Positions 38,326-46,920 of a DNA stretch of 64,000 nt are shown here, in pieces; position 1 is the stretch's first letter; each line of letters begins with the position of its first letter. Under the pieces are notes generated by a model, which was not told where the DNA came from, did no database searches, and saw only the letters and a program-made list of their open reading frames with translations. Made by a program: the position numbers and the translations under genes. Source of the DNA: Vibrio thalassae (lineage in GTDB: Bacteria; Pseudomonadota; Gammaproteobacteria; Enterobacterales; Vibrionaceae); assembly GCF_900089835.1 (NCBI RefSeq), contig NZ_OANU01000053.1, positions 61,034-125,033 of the forward strand, given 5' to 3'.

Positions 38326-40755
38326 CTTTGTCAATTCTAACAGTACTGGTAGCAGAACTAAGCTAAACACTAATATGCTACTCAATGCTATGGTGAGAAC
38401 TAAGCCAATAGAGTGCATGCCTCTGTGTTCGGCCACGATCAAAGCGCCAAATGTTGCAAGGGTGGTCAAGCAACTAATCAATGATGCTTTCGGGGTAGAA
38501 GTTTTGAAAAAGGCGTCGATATCACGAACAGCTCTAAAACGCTTAACGATATGAATACCATTATCTACACCTAATCCGAATATCAGCGGTATAACGATAA
38601 TATTGGCCATGTTCATTGATAAGTTAAACCAATGCATCATTCCCAACGTTGTTAATGAAGCAAGCGCTAAAGGAATGAAAATGAGCAACACATCTCGCTT
38701 TTTCTCCACCGTCCAAATCAAGATGAGTGCGATACCAAACACTGACATGAGTATTGCAGCTTGAAAAGCTTGAACAATAATGTTCCCGACTTCTTGCTCT
38801 GCAACCGCACGGCCGGTAGCGTTGGGAGCGATCTCTTTCACTTGAGATATAAACTGCTCAAGTTCGTGAACATTCGTCATATCGCCTTTTGGTGTTACTG
38901 CAACCAACCACTGATTGTCATCACTAACATAACGTTTTTGTAGTGGTTGTGGTAAATCCTTTACAACCGGATCAACGATGTCATTTATTTGGCCACTTGC
39001 TATAACGGACAGATTAGAAAACAGATTCATCGTCACGCTGCTTATATCCAGCTCCGCAGGCAGCTCTTTCGCCCCTAACCAATGTTTCGAAAGCGCAAGT
39101 TGTCCAAAAGCTGAGTAGTCCATGGGTTGTGCAATTTGTGTCGTATTAATGACTTTATCCAGTTCCGTGTATCTTTCCACAACATCAGTAGGTAAAAAGT
39201 CACTAGCAACGGTGACGCTTTGAACACTACTTTGAGTCAATAACTGCTGTTTCCATTGTTGTGCTTCTTGTTCGCCTTCTGCAATCGCATATAACTGGTA
39301 ACTCGAGCCTAAGCCTTGTTGTTGTAATGCATTCAAACCTTCCACAGAGTCAGAACTAGGGTTTTTTAGAACCAGCGTGGAAAAATCGAATTTAAACTGT
39401 GTTGCTCCATAGCCCATAACGACAGCCAACAAACAAGCACACGTAATAACCAGTCTTTTCTGAGCGTTAAGTTCTTGTCCAAACCAAACAAATCGATGTG
39501 TATCGACCTGATGTTTCACGGTTGGGTAACCAAGCAGAGTAAAAAATAGCGGTATCACGATAAACGTTGCCGCGAGCCCCAGCAGCATACCGAGAGCAGA
39601 AATGATACCAAGCTCCCCCAATCCTATATAACTTGTTGGGTAGAAACTAAGGAATCCCAAGGCGGACGAGAGTGCACAAAGCGCTAATGGACGAATAGAA
39701 TGACAAGAGGCAAATTTCAAACTATCTACATCGCTGTCTCCTCGAGCTCGCAATTCGTGAATATGCAGACAAAGGTGAATAGAGAAGTCAACGGCCAGAC
39801 CGATAAACATCACCATAAACACGATAGATATTGTGTTATAGGAACCAACAAAGAAAAGACCAGCAGCAAATGTCCATGTCAGTCCGACAAGCACAGTTAC
39901 ATAGCACGCTAGAATAACGCGAAGTGAGCGAATGCCTATCGCTAGAATCAGCACCAAACCCAATAGCGATGCTGAACCTGCAATCGTAATGCTGTTATTA
40001 GCATCGACGATTTCATCAAAATCCAGTGCCGCCTGCCCTGTTACTTGAATCTTAATATCATCAGGTAGATCCTGCGATTCAATAACCCGATGGACCGTTT
40101 CCATGATGACTCTATTTGGTTCTTTGGCACTATCGTCTGGCTCGGCAACTAAGGTAATGGCAAATGCTTTGGGAGTATCTATTGTCGTTTTCAGTATCTG
40201 CTGCCAGTCGACCGCTTTGTTGTCAATCGCCGATAGCAAAGGCCCCAGCGCAACCTGATTTTGCTGAGCTAAAGCGCCAAAATACACATTTAAGTTCTGC
40301 GTCTTCGCTGCTTGGACTACGGGTTCAATATCATCCTGAGCGGTTTTTAGTAAACGTTGGAACTCAGCGTCAGATAAAAATCCTAGAGCATATTGCTGAA
40401 ACCAGGACAAAGAGCTTGGCGCAAAAACCTCTGTAAATAGTGGCTCAGACGCTAGGGCGCTTGCTAATCCATTGACATAACGTTGTAACTTCGGGTCAGA
40501 GTCACTAGTAATCAACAATACGACGTTACCAGTATCGGGAAAAGTATGCTCTAAGGTTGCTAGGTTATCGACCCATTGGCCTTCTTGTTTTACTAGCGAT
40601 GATAAGTCAGCATTCATTCGAAAATGTTGTTGACCATACCAAGCACAAGAAGCAGTCAGAGAAAGGATGAGAAAAAGTGTTAGCTTAGGAAAGCGCAGTA
40701 TAGAAGAAATAAATCGGTTCACGGTAAGATTTGAGACAAACGTTAATGCAGTCAA
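38311..40755 (-). CDS. MMPL-type RND superfamily transporter
   Basis: An 814-residue inner-membrane protein with 12 predicted helices in the RND arrangement: helix 1, a large periplasmic loop, helices 2-6, helix 7, a second large loop and helices 8-12. Repeat motifs GLAVDFSIH and GLGVDNGIH carry the conserved helix-4/10 aspartates. It belongs to the MMPL/HpnN group that exports lipids or hydrophobic molecules. The cargo is unknown. No membrane-fusion gene is adjacent. Confidence 0.85.
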   Translation of the reverse strand: MTALTFVSNLTVNRFISSILRFPKLTLFLILSLTASCAWYGQQHFRMNADLSSLVKQEGQWVDNLATLEHTFPDTGNVVLLITSDSDPKLQRYVNGLASALASEPLFTEVFAPSSLSWFQQYALGFLSDAEFQRLLKTAQDDIEPVVQAAKTQNLNVYFGALAQQNQVALGPLLSAIDNKAVDWQQILKTTIDTPKAFAITLVAEPDDSAKEPNRVIMETVHRVIESQDLPDDIKIQVTGQAALDFDEIVDANNSITIAGSASLLGLVLILAIGIRSLRVILACYVTVLVGLTWTFAAGLFFVGSYNTISIVFMVMFIGLAVDFSIHLCLHIHELRARGDSDVDSLKFASCHSIRPLALCALSSALGFLSFYPTSYIGLGELGIISALGMLLGLAATFIVIPLFFTLLGYPTVKHQVDTHRFVWFGQELNAQKRLVITCACLLAVVMGYGATQFKFDFSTLVLKNPSSDSVEGLNALQQQGLGSSYQLYAIAEGEQEAQQWKQQLLTQSSVQSVTVASDFLPTDVVERYTELDKVINTTQIAQPMDYSAFGQLALSKHWLGAKELPAELDISSVTMNLFSNLSVIASGQINDIVDPVVKDLPQPLQKRYVSDDNQWLVAVTPKGDMTNVHELEQFISQVKEIAPNATGRAVAEQEVGNIIVQAFQAAILMSVFGIALILIWTVEKKRDVLLIFIPLALASLTTLGMMHWFNLSMNMANIIVIPLIFGLGVDNGIHIVKRFRAVRDIDAFFKTSTPKASLISCLTTLATFGALIVAEHRGMHSIGLVLTIALSSILVFSLVLLPVLLELTKKKAQ

Positions 40756-40809
40756 TGATAGCCTAAAATCTTCAAACCTTGGTTAACTTCCTGTCAGATA
40801 CCACTCATG

Positions 40810-40833
40810 AAAAAGGAGGCAAACGCCTCCTTT
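40810..40833 (-). terminator. Terminator of the DUF2057 gene
   Basis: On the minus strand GGAGGC-GTTT-GCCTCC followed by T5. Confidence 0.85.
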
Positions 40834-40857
40834 GTCAATATTCATCACATAAAACAA

Positions 40858-41526
40858 TTATTCTATATCTATCATCCACTTACGGAATTCTTTACGCTCT
40901 TCTTTAGATGCTTTCAAATACCAAGCTTTTAGCTGTTCAGTATTGCTTTGCACCGTCGGAGAAACGTCTGTCTTCTTTGTCGCAGCCTCTGCCACAGCGG
41001 CAGTCGCTACTACTGGAACCGCAACCTCAGCAGTCACCATCTCTCCACCACCAAAAGAAATACCTCGAGATGCGTTATGCTTAGTAACCAAGTCATCCAT
41101 CCCCATATAAGGGAGCAAGCCTTCTCGGCCTTGAAGTTTTTCTTGTGAATAGTCTACATTTCGCCCATCTTGAGAAACGCGCCATTCTGGCTGTCCCGTT
41201 CTGAAAGCAGCCTCTGCCTCTTGCTTGCTTCGAGCAACGGGATGGTCGATTTTGACTTCATCACCAGTGACGTCAAAAGTTAAAACATACGGTGCCGAGG
41301 TATAAACCCCTTGAGAGCTGCCACGCCCAATCTTTTTATCCATACGCAAAACGACCTGGGTTTGACCCGGTTCGACATCATTTGGCGTAATCTTGGACTC
41401 GGCTTCTTGTCCATTAATATAAAGTACTGACACCCCTTTCATAGGGATTAGAGTCGCCGCATTCGCGGAAAAAACAACACCTGCTGTCAATAGTGCAGCA
41501 ATAACAGACCGTTTCACGTTGACCAC
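40858..41526 (-). CDS. YccT/DUF2057 family periplasmic protein
   Basis: A 222-residue exported protein with a signal peptide ending SANA (residues 1-23) and the DUF2057 core LYINGQ onward. An Ala/Val-rich spacer lies near residues 165-190, followed by a charged helix. YccT (CsgI) in enterobacteria affects curli secretion and biofilm; whether that holds here is unknown. Single gene between the MMPL and porin genes. Confidence 0.82.
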   Translation of the reverse strand: MVNVKRSVIAALLTAGVVFSANAATLIPMKGVSVLYINGQEAESKITPNDVEPGQTQVVLRMDKKIGRGSSQGVYTSAPYVLTFDVTGDEVKIDHPVARSKQEAEAAFRTGQPEWRVSQDGRNVDYSQEKLQGREGLLPYMGMDDLVTKHNASRGISFGGGEMVTAEVAVPVVATAAVAEAATKKTDVSPTVQSNTEQLKAWYLKASKEERKEFRKWMIDIE

Positions 41527-41658
41527 TCCTTGATATATTTTGCTTTTCTAAGCCACTGCCATGCTCTCATCATGCCACAGTTAGCGAGATAAAAAAGCTT
41601 TTTTAGTCTTACCTCGTAAACACAAGTTAAGTGAATGCTTTTCGCAAGGCTGATTAAT

Positions 41659-41686
41659 AAAAAAAAGCCACCCGAGGGCGGCTTTC
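41659..41686 (-). terminator. Terminator of the porin gene
   Basis: GCCGCCC and GGGTGGC pair on the minus strand (one G-U) with T8 following. Confidence 0.87.
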
Positions 41687-41706
41687 TATATAATGGTTAA
41701 GCTTGA

Positions 41707-42756
41707 TTAGAAGCTTGACTTGATACCAACAGCGAAACCAGTTTGAGAACCTTCACCATTGTTGCCGCCCACTTCTGCGTATGCAGTAGTAGATGGAGCT
41801 AGTGAATAACCTGCGTTTAGGTACCAGTTAACTACCTTATCGCCAACTTCTGGGTTAGTTTGGCTAACACCAGTTGCAAATGCCCAAGCGTCCAATGAAT
41901 AGTCTGCTGCCGCACCAATTGTTGTGTTGTTTGCAGAGCTACCGCCATCTGGCTTAACGCCCACATTGTAGTAACCAAGCGCTAGGCCTAGGTTTTCAAC
42001 GCCCGCGTAACGTGCTTCAAGAGCCCAGATAGATTCTTTCTTACCAACTTCCGCTGGAGTAGTAATCTCAGCCCAGTCACCAACTGCGCCTGTAGCCATG
42101 CCATTGTCTAGGTGGTCTTGAGTAACCGTGCCCCAAGCTGTTGACTCTTGCTTAGCCTTGATATCAGCTTGGCCATAGAAACCTGTGAAATCAAAATCAG
42201 CAACGCGCGCACCTAGTTTACCATCAAAGTAAGTGCCATCTTTGCCGATACCGTTGTAGCCTAGTTTGTTCTGCATGTAAGCAACTTTACCGTAGAAAGT
42301 GCCTTTGTCTAGCGCGTACTTCACTACTTCGTGACCAGAGAAAGGTGTACCGTTTTGGAAGAAAGACTTGATACCAAATTGATAGTCCGAACCGATACCC
42401 GCATCGTCAAGCGCTGTTGCTTGCTTACCGAAAGAGATGTCACCAACACTCGCAGAGTAAAGACCCATGTAGACGTTGCCAACTTGCGCGCCTAGCTCGT
42501 TGTTAGTGTCTGAGCCTTTGAATTCCCAAAACGCGCCAACTTGTAGGTCGTCATTAATCGCATAGCGAGTATCGAAACCGAAATCTGCGTCTTGAATTTC
42601 TTGTTGGAATTCAGAGCCTTTCGTTTCCGCTTTCTTATAAACGATTTCAATATCGCCGACCATGTTAACGGTAACTTTGTCTTGGTTATATAGCTCGATT
42701 GCTTGCGCAGAACCAGCTGCTGCTAGTACTGATAGCGCTACTAGAGTTTTTTTCAT
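41707..42756 (-). CDS. Outer-membrane porin (Gram-negative porin family)
   Basis: A 349-residue trimeric-porin-like protein with a signal peptide MKKTLVALSVLAAAGSAQA and an early strand pattern ELYNQDKVTVNMVGDIEI. It ends in the classic beta-barrel signal with final Phe (VGIKSSF). It forms a passive channel for small solutes. ATG 42756 is preferred over the in-frame ATG 21 bases earlier because it gives a proper signal peptide. A long AT-rich upstream region, as common for porins, suggests complex regulation. Confidence 0.88.
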   Translation of the reverse strand: MKKTLVALSVLAAAGSAQAIELYNQDKVTVNMVGDIEIVYKKAETKGSEFQQEIQDADFGFDTRYAINDDLQVGAFWEFKGSDTNNELGAQVGNVYMGLYSASVGDISFGKQATALDDAGIGSDYQFGIKSFFQNGTPFSGHEVVKYALDKGTFYGKVAYMQNKLGYNGIGKDGTYFDGKLGARVADFDFTGFYGQADIKAKQESTAWGTVTQDHLDNGMATGAVGDWAEITTPAEVGKKESIWALEARYAGVENLGLALGYYNVGVKPDGGSSANNTTIGAAADYSLDAWAFATGVSQTNPEVGDKVVNWYLNAGYSLAPSTTAYAEVGGNNGEGSQTGFAVGIKSSF

Positions 42757-43289
42757 GATAATCCACTGCCTTTTCATAGATGGGAATTCCTTTTCGGTTC
42801 CCTTTTTTAATATATGTGACGTCTAAACCTTCCTTCAGAACGACAACTTTTTGTCCTTTGGTTGATTCAGCGTCTTTGAATCTCGTAATTAAGAATGCAA
42901 AAGATATCAGATAATGTCAAACGCTCTAAATAAAATAAATAAATATATCTAAACCACTTTAAATCAATAACTTACGTAATTTATCGTGATGCATCGCAAA
43001 TTTTTTGAACACCTTTCAAATGCAACTCCACTCTTGTTTTTTGGCTACCATTAGATATTTTATTCCGAAATATGAGCTAAATATGTTACTTTTTGGGATA
43101 TAATACTATGAATATATGTTTTTTGGCGTTTTATATTTTCTATTGCATGAAAAACATTTATCTCGATAAAAGTTCACTTATTTTTTGTGACTTTGATCTA
43201 AATACCTGAACTAGAAGACGATGTTTTTCAGCATATTTTTCACAAGCTAAAGTGTGCTACACTCGCTCGTCATTAAATTAGGGCTCTAT
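42757..43289. other. Long AT-rich divergent region between porin and dinG
   Basis: 533 bases with no ORF that I support. It must hold the porin and dinG promoters. A CRP-like half site TGTGA occurs at 43186-43190 but its second half is poor. Confidence 0.4.
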
Positions 43290-45365
43290 ATGCTGACCAG
43301 TAAAATCCAACAATCCATTCGTCAAAGCTATCAAAACCTCCAAAACCAACTAGAAAACTTTGTGCCTAGAAGAGCGCAAAACTATCTTGTGTCTGAAATT
43401 GCCAAAACGTTGTGTGGGCAATATCACAAGTCAACGAGGATGATTGTTGCTGAAGCAGGTACCGGCATAGGAAAAAGCCTCTCTTATTTAATGGCAACCA
43501 TTCCAGTCGCTATTCAGAACAACCGCAAAGTGGTGATTTCTACCGCAACGGTTGCTCTGCAAGAGCAGTTACTTGATAAAGATTTGCCACTCTTTCGCCG
43601 CATCACTGATCAAAACTTCTCTTTTATTATTGCTAAAGGTAGGCAACGCTACTGTTGTGCCGAAAAGCTAGCGGTTGCATGTGGCGCCGATGGCGGTCAG
43701 ATAGCCATGTTTGAGAGCAAGCCCAAAAAGGCTGATATTGAACAACTTCAGCTCATGTATGAAAAACTGGCTCAAGGTAAATGGGATGGTGATAGAGACT
43801 CCTGGCCGAAACCCATTGATGATGTCGTATGGCAAACTATCGTCAGTGAGAAGCACAGCTGCAATAACAGCTTACCGGCTCACCGAGGATGCCCATTTGC
43901 CAAAGCGCGATCTGAACTGGATAAAAACGACGTCATTATAGCCAACCACAGTTTGGTAATGGCAGACGCAGACCTCGGCGGCGGTGTTATCCTCCCCGAC
44001 CCCGAAAATACGATTTTTATCTTCGATGAAGCTCACCATCTACCGCACGTCGCGCGAGACCATGCGTCCGCTGCAGCTACTTTAAAGGGTGCGGCTTCTT
44101 GGTTAGAACGATTAAACCAATCTGCCAGCAAGTTCTCCGGTTTAGCCGATGAAAAGCGCGTGAGTCGTTTTCGTAATGAGCTGCAGGATTCCATACAGCA
44201 GCTCATTCCCTTATTAAATGAGGTCAACACCTATTGCTCCGGTCTTCCGTTTGAAGAGGAAAGCTGTCGTTTTGAAAATGGTGAATTGCCCAACTGGCTT
44301 GAAGAACAGTCTAAAGCACTTAAACAGTTTTCGCAGAAAGGCGCTCAAGCATCAGCGAAAATCGCCGACCTCATTTCAGAACGGCTCAAAGACGGAGAAG
44401 TATCCGCAAAACTCGCCGAGCCCGCTTTAGCTGAATTGGGTTTCTATATTCAGCGCTTTGATAATCTGGCAGCAGTATGGCGGCTCATGGCCGAGCCTAA
44501 AAAAGAGAAAGGTGCACCGCTTGCGCGCTGGGTAGAAAAAAGCAAAGAGCGTGAAGGTGACCATGTTATTAGTGTTGCGCCTTTAGAAGTGGGCTGGCAA
44601 CTGGATCAACATCTCTGGTCCAGATGTGTAGGTGCCGTACTTGTTTCAGCAACAATGCGCGCCCTCAATTCCTTTGCGTTTTTCTGCAACCAAGCTGGTA
44701 TCAGTCAGAAATCTGAAGATGGCGTTCAATTTTTAGCGTTGGCATCACCTTTTAATTATGCAGAGCAAGCAGAGCTTGTTGTGCCCAAAATGCGTAATGA
44801 GCCACAGGCTCCCCAGTTTACTGAAGAGCTCACTGAAAAGCTGTTTTCCTTTATTCAGGATGGCAAAAGCAATTTGGTGCTGTTTTCCTCTTATTGGCAA
44901 ATGAATAAAGTCGCCGATGATGTAAGGTCAAAATTCGCTCTAAAAGGATGGCATCTGCAGGTTCAAGGTGAGAAATCACGTACAGAAATTCTAAATAAAC
45001 ATAAAACACTGACCCAATGTCAAAAAACCAGTGTGCTTTTTGGAACAGGGAGTTTTTCCGAAGGACTAGACTTACCCGGAGAGCTGCTCGAGAACTTGAT
45101 TATCACTAAAATACCTTTTGCGGTGCCAACCTCTCCTATCGAGCAAGCACACGCCGAATATATAGAAAGCAAAGGGGGTAATCCGTTTCTTCAGATTACA
45201 GTTCCAGAGGCCAGTAAAAAACTGATACAATCGGCGGGCCGTTTGCTACGTAAAGAAAGAGATTGTGGCACTCTCTATATTCTTGATAGGCGAATCGTCA
45301 CAAAAAGGTATGGCAAGTCTCTGCTCGATTCCCTACCCCCGTTTAAAAGAACAATAGAATATTAA
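43290..45365 (+). CDS. dinG: ATP-dependent DNA helicase DinG
   Basis: A 691-residue XPD-like superfamily 2 helicase, 5' to 3', involved in R-loop and damage processing. Walker A AEAGTGIGKS lies at about residues 57-66, and DEAHH follows further on. Four cysteines that would bind 4Fe-4S (CCAEKLAVAC and CNNS...CPF) sit between them. The ORF begins at GTG 43254 but ATG 43290 has AGGG at good spacing and gives the family length. No clear LexA box was found upstream. Confidence 0.93.
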   Translation: MLTSKIQQSIRQSYQNLQNQLENFVPRRAQNYLVSEIAKTLCGQYHKSTRMIVAEAGTGIGKSLSYLMATIPVAIQNNRKVVISTATVALQEQLLDKDLPLFRRITDQNFSFIIAKGRQRYCCAEKLAVACGADGGQIAMFESKPKKADIEQLQLMYEKLAQGKWDGDRDSWPKPIDDVVWQTIVSEKHSCNNSLPAHRGCPFAKARSELDKNDVIIANHSLVMADADLGGGVILPDPENTIFIFDEAHHLPHVARDHASAAATLKGAASWLERLNQSASKFSGLADEKRVSRFRNELQDSIQQLIPLLNEVNTYCSGLPFEEESCRFENGELPNWLEEQSKALKQFSQKGAQASAKIADLISERLKDGEVSAKLAEPALAELGFYIQRFDNLAAVWRLMAEPKKEKGAPLARWVEKSKEREGDHVISVAPLEVGWQLDQHLWSRCVGAVLVSATMRALNSFAFFCNQAGISQKSEDGVQFLALASPFNYAEQAELVVPKMRNEPQAPQFTEELTEKLFSFIQDGKSNLVLFSSYWQMNKVADDVRSKFALKGWHLQVQGEKSRTEILNKHKTLTQCQKTSVLFGTGSFSEGLDLPGELLENLIITKIPFAVPTSPIEQAHAEYIESKGGNPFLQITVPEASKKLIQSAGRLLRKERDCGTLYILDRRIVTKRYGKSLLDSLPPFKRTIEY

Positions 45366-45379
45366 GGCTTCTAATCTCG

Positions 45380-46153
45380 ATGGAATTTATCGAACCTAGC
45401 ATGTTGGTTATTTTGGCGCTTGTCGCTTTTGCCGCTGGCTTTATTGACGCAGTGGCTGGTGGTGGTGGAATGTTAACGGTACCAGCGTTGCTATCGCTAG
45501 GACTGCCTCCACACATAGCACTTGCTACTAACAAGCTGGCAGCTACGTTCGCCTCATCGACCGCGGCATTTACGTACTATCGCAAAAGGTTATTTAGCCC
45601 TGAATGCTGGTATCGCGCTTTTATTGCGACCCTCATCGGGGCAACGATTGGTACTCTGGTTGTTGATATGATCAGCACCGAATGGTTAGAGAAAATCCTA
45701 CCTCTTATTATTCTTGCCGCAGCGCTCTACACAGTGTTTCAAAAAGCACCTCAAGGCGATGAACAGGACAAAGTTCATATAGGCTGTCCAAAGTTTAATC
45801 GAAAGCAATACTTACAAGGACTGTCTCTAGGCTTTTACGACGGTGTAGCCGGTCCTGGTACTGGCGCATTCTGGACTGTAAGCTCAATGGCTTTATACAG
45901 ACTGAACATTTTATTTGCTTCCGGTCTCTCAAAAGCCATGAACTTCACTAGTAACTTTACCTCACTGATCACATTCGCGGTTTTGGGCCATATTAATTGG
46001 GTGTTAGGTTTAACAATGGGGCTATGCTTAATGGCGGGAGCTTATATTGGTGCTCATTCCGCGATTCGATTTGGTGCCAAATTTATTCGCCCCATTTTTG
46101 TTACCGTCGTGAGTATTCTGGCTATTAAACTCGCCTATGATGCTTGGTTATAA
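45380..46153 (+). CDS. TSUP/TauE-SafE family anion exporter
   Basis: A 257-residue inner-membrane protein with about eight helices and the two family repeats: GFIDAVAGGGGMLTVPALL near the start and GFYDGVAGPGTGAFW in the middle. Members export sulfite or other sulfur-containing anions. It starts 15 bases after dinG, so the two are likely cotranscribed with priC-ybaM following. Confidence 0.87.
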   Translation: MEFIEPSMLVILALVAFAAGFIDAVAGGGGMLTVPALLSLGLPPHIALATNKLAATFASSTAAFTYYRKRLFSPECWYRAFIATLIGATIGTLVVDMISTEWLEKILPLIILAAALYTVFQKAPQGDEQDKVHIGCPKFNRKQYLQGLSLGFYDGVAGPGTGAFWTVSSMALYRLNILFASGLSKAMNFTSNFTSLITFAVLGHINWVLGLTMGLCLMAGAYIGAHSAIRFGAKFIRPIFVTVVSILAIKLAYDAWL

Positions 46154-46177
46154 CTTACTGGACACTGGGGAGCTGTA

Positions 46178-46693
46178 ATGAAATTAGCCGATGTTAAATC
46201 TCGATTAAAGCAGCTCTATCATGATGCTCATGCCTTCGATCTACAACATCGCGGTCATCAGAAACCTTGGTTTGACGAGCATCTTTTCTCCTCTTCAGGC
46301 ACATCACTTCAACCTTGCGTCGCAGAAGCAAAACACACCTTAGACAAAATTATTGCGCTTAGCCAACAAGGTATTGATGCGGCATCCTCAGCAACCTGGG
46401 TGACTAAGTTTGCCGATCAATTGGAGGCTATTGAGCGAGTATTAGCCAATGCGAATTCTAACCCGGATAATGCATTAGCGTGTCAATCTCTCGTACAACT
46501 AAAAGCCGACCTTAAACAGCATCAAGTTTGGGAACAAAAGTTGTGCGCTCTTGTGAGACAACAAGAGCGAGAACTAACAGCAGATAAAGCCACAAAGCAA
46601 CAGCTTATCTTAACTGAGCAACGTCTTCAGCGCTGTCGCAATGCGATGAATGCGATTCAACACACCATCAATCAAAGGATGAGATTTATATAA
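46178..46693 (+). CDS. priC: Primosomal replication protein PriC
   Basis: A 171-residue, helix-rich protein of the primosomal protein N'' family that helps load DnaB helicase at stalled forks with gaps. Length and a helical pattern throughout fit; the C-terminal LQRCRNAMNAIQHTINQRMRFI is typical. Its stop overlaps ybaM (TAATG), the same pair as in E. coli priC-ybaM, which supports the call. Confidence 0.85.
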   Translation: MKLADVKSRLKQLYHDAHAFDLQHRGHQKPWFDEHLFSSSGTSLQPCVAEAKHTLDKIIALSQQGIDAASSATWVTKFADQLEAIERVLANANSNPDNALACQSLVQLKADLKQHQVWEQKLCALVRQQERELTADKATKQQLILTEQRLQRCRNAMNAIQHTINQRMRFI

Positions 46694-46851
46694 TGTCTTC
46701 TGAATCTGGACTGGATAACGCCCCCGAAGCAATCAAACTTGCTGTTGATCTTATCTTTCTGCTGGAAAGTAACGAGATCGATCCAAACGTAGCTCTCGAA
46801 GCACTTGAAATTGTGAAAAGCGATCTCTTGAAAAAAGTGGAAACCTCATAG
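46693..46851 (+). CDS. ybaM: YbaM-like small protein (DUF2496)
   Basis: A 52-residue ORF whose ATG overlaps the priC stop by one base. The product begins MSSESGLDNAPEAIKLAVDL and continues with IFLLESNEIDP and VALEALEIVK, which matches DUF2496/YbaM. Function unknown. It ends at the terminator at 46884-46911. Confidence 0.85.
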   Translation: MSSESGLDNAPEAIKLAVDLIFLLESNEIDPNVALEALEIVKSDLLKKVETS

Positions 46852-46883
46852 GGGATAATTCTGCTTTGACATTATTGGGTCAA

Positions 46884-46911
46884 AAAAAGCCTTCTAAACA
46901 GAAGGCTTTTT
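46884..46911. terminator. Terminator between ybaM and mukB
   Basis: AAAAGCCTTCT-AAAC-AGAAGGCTTTT with T/A runs on both strands, serving both converging operons. Confidence 0.88.
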
Positions 46912-46920
46912 ATGTTTGTG

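Noticed and set aside
43186..43201. CRP-like site between the porin gene and dinG
   Set aside because: The left half TGTGA is perfect, but the right half matches only partly, and such half sites are common in AT-rich DNA.
43254..43289. Upstream GTG start for dinG adding 12 residues
   Set aside because: ATG 43290 has a proper Shine-Dalgarno AGGG and gives the expected DinG N-terminus.
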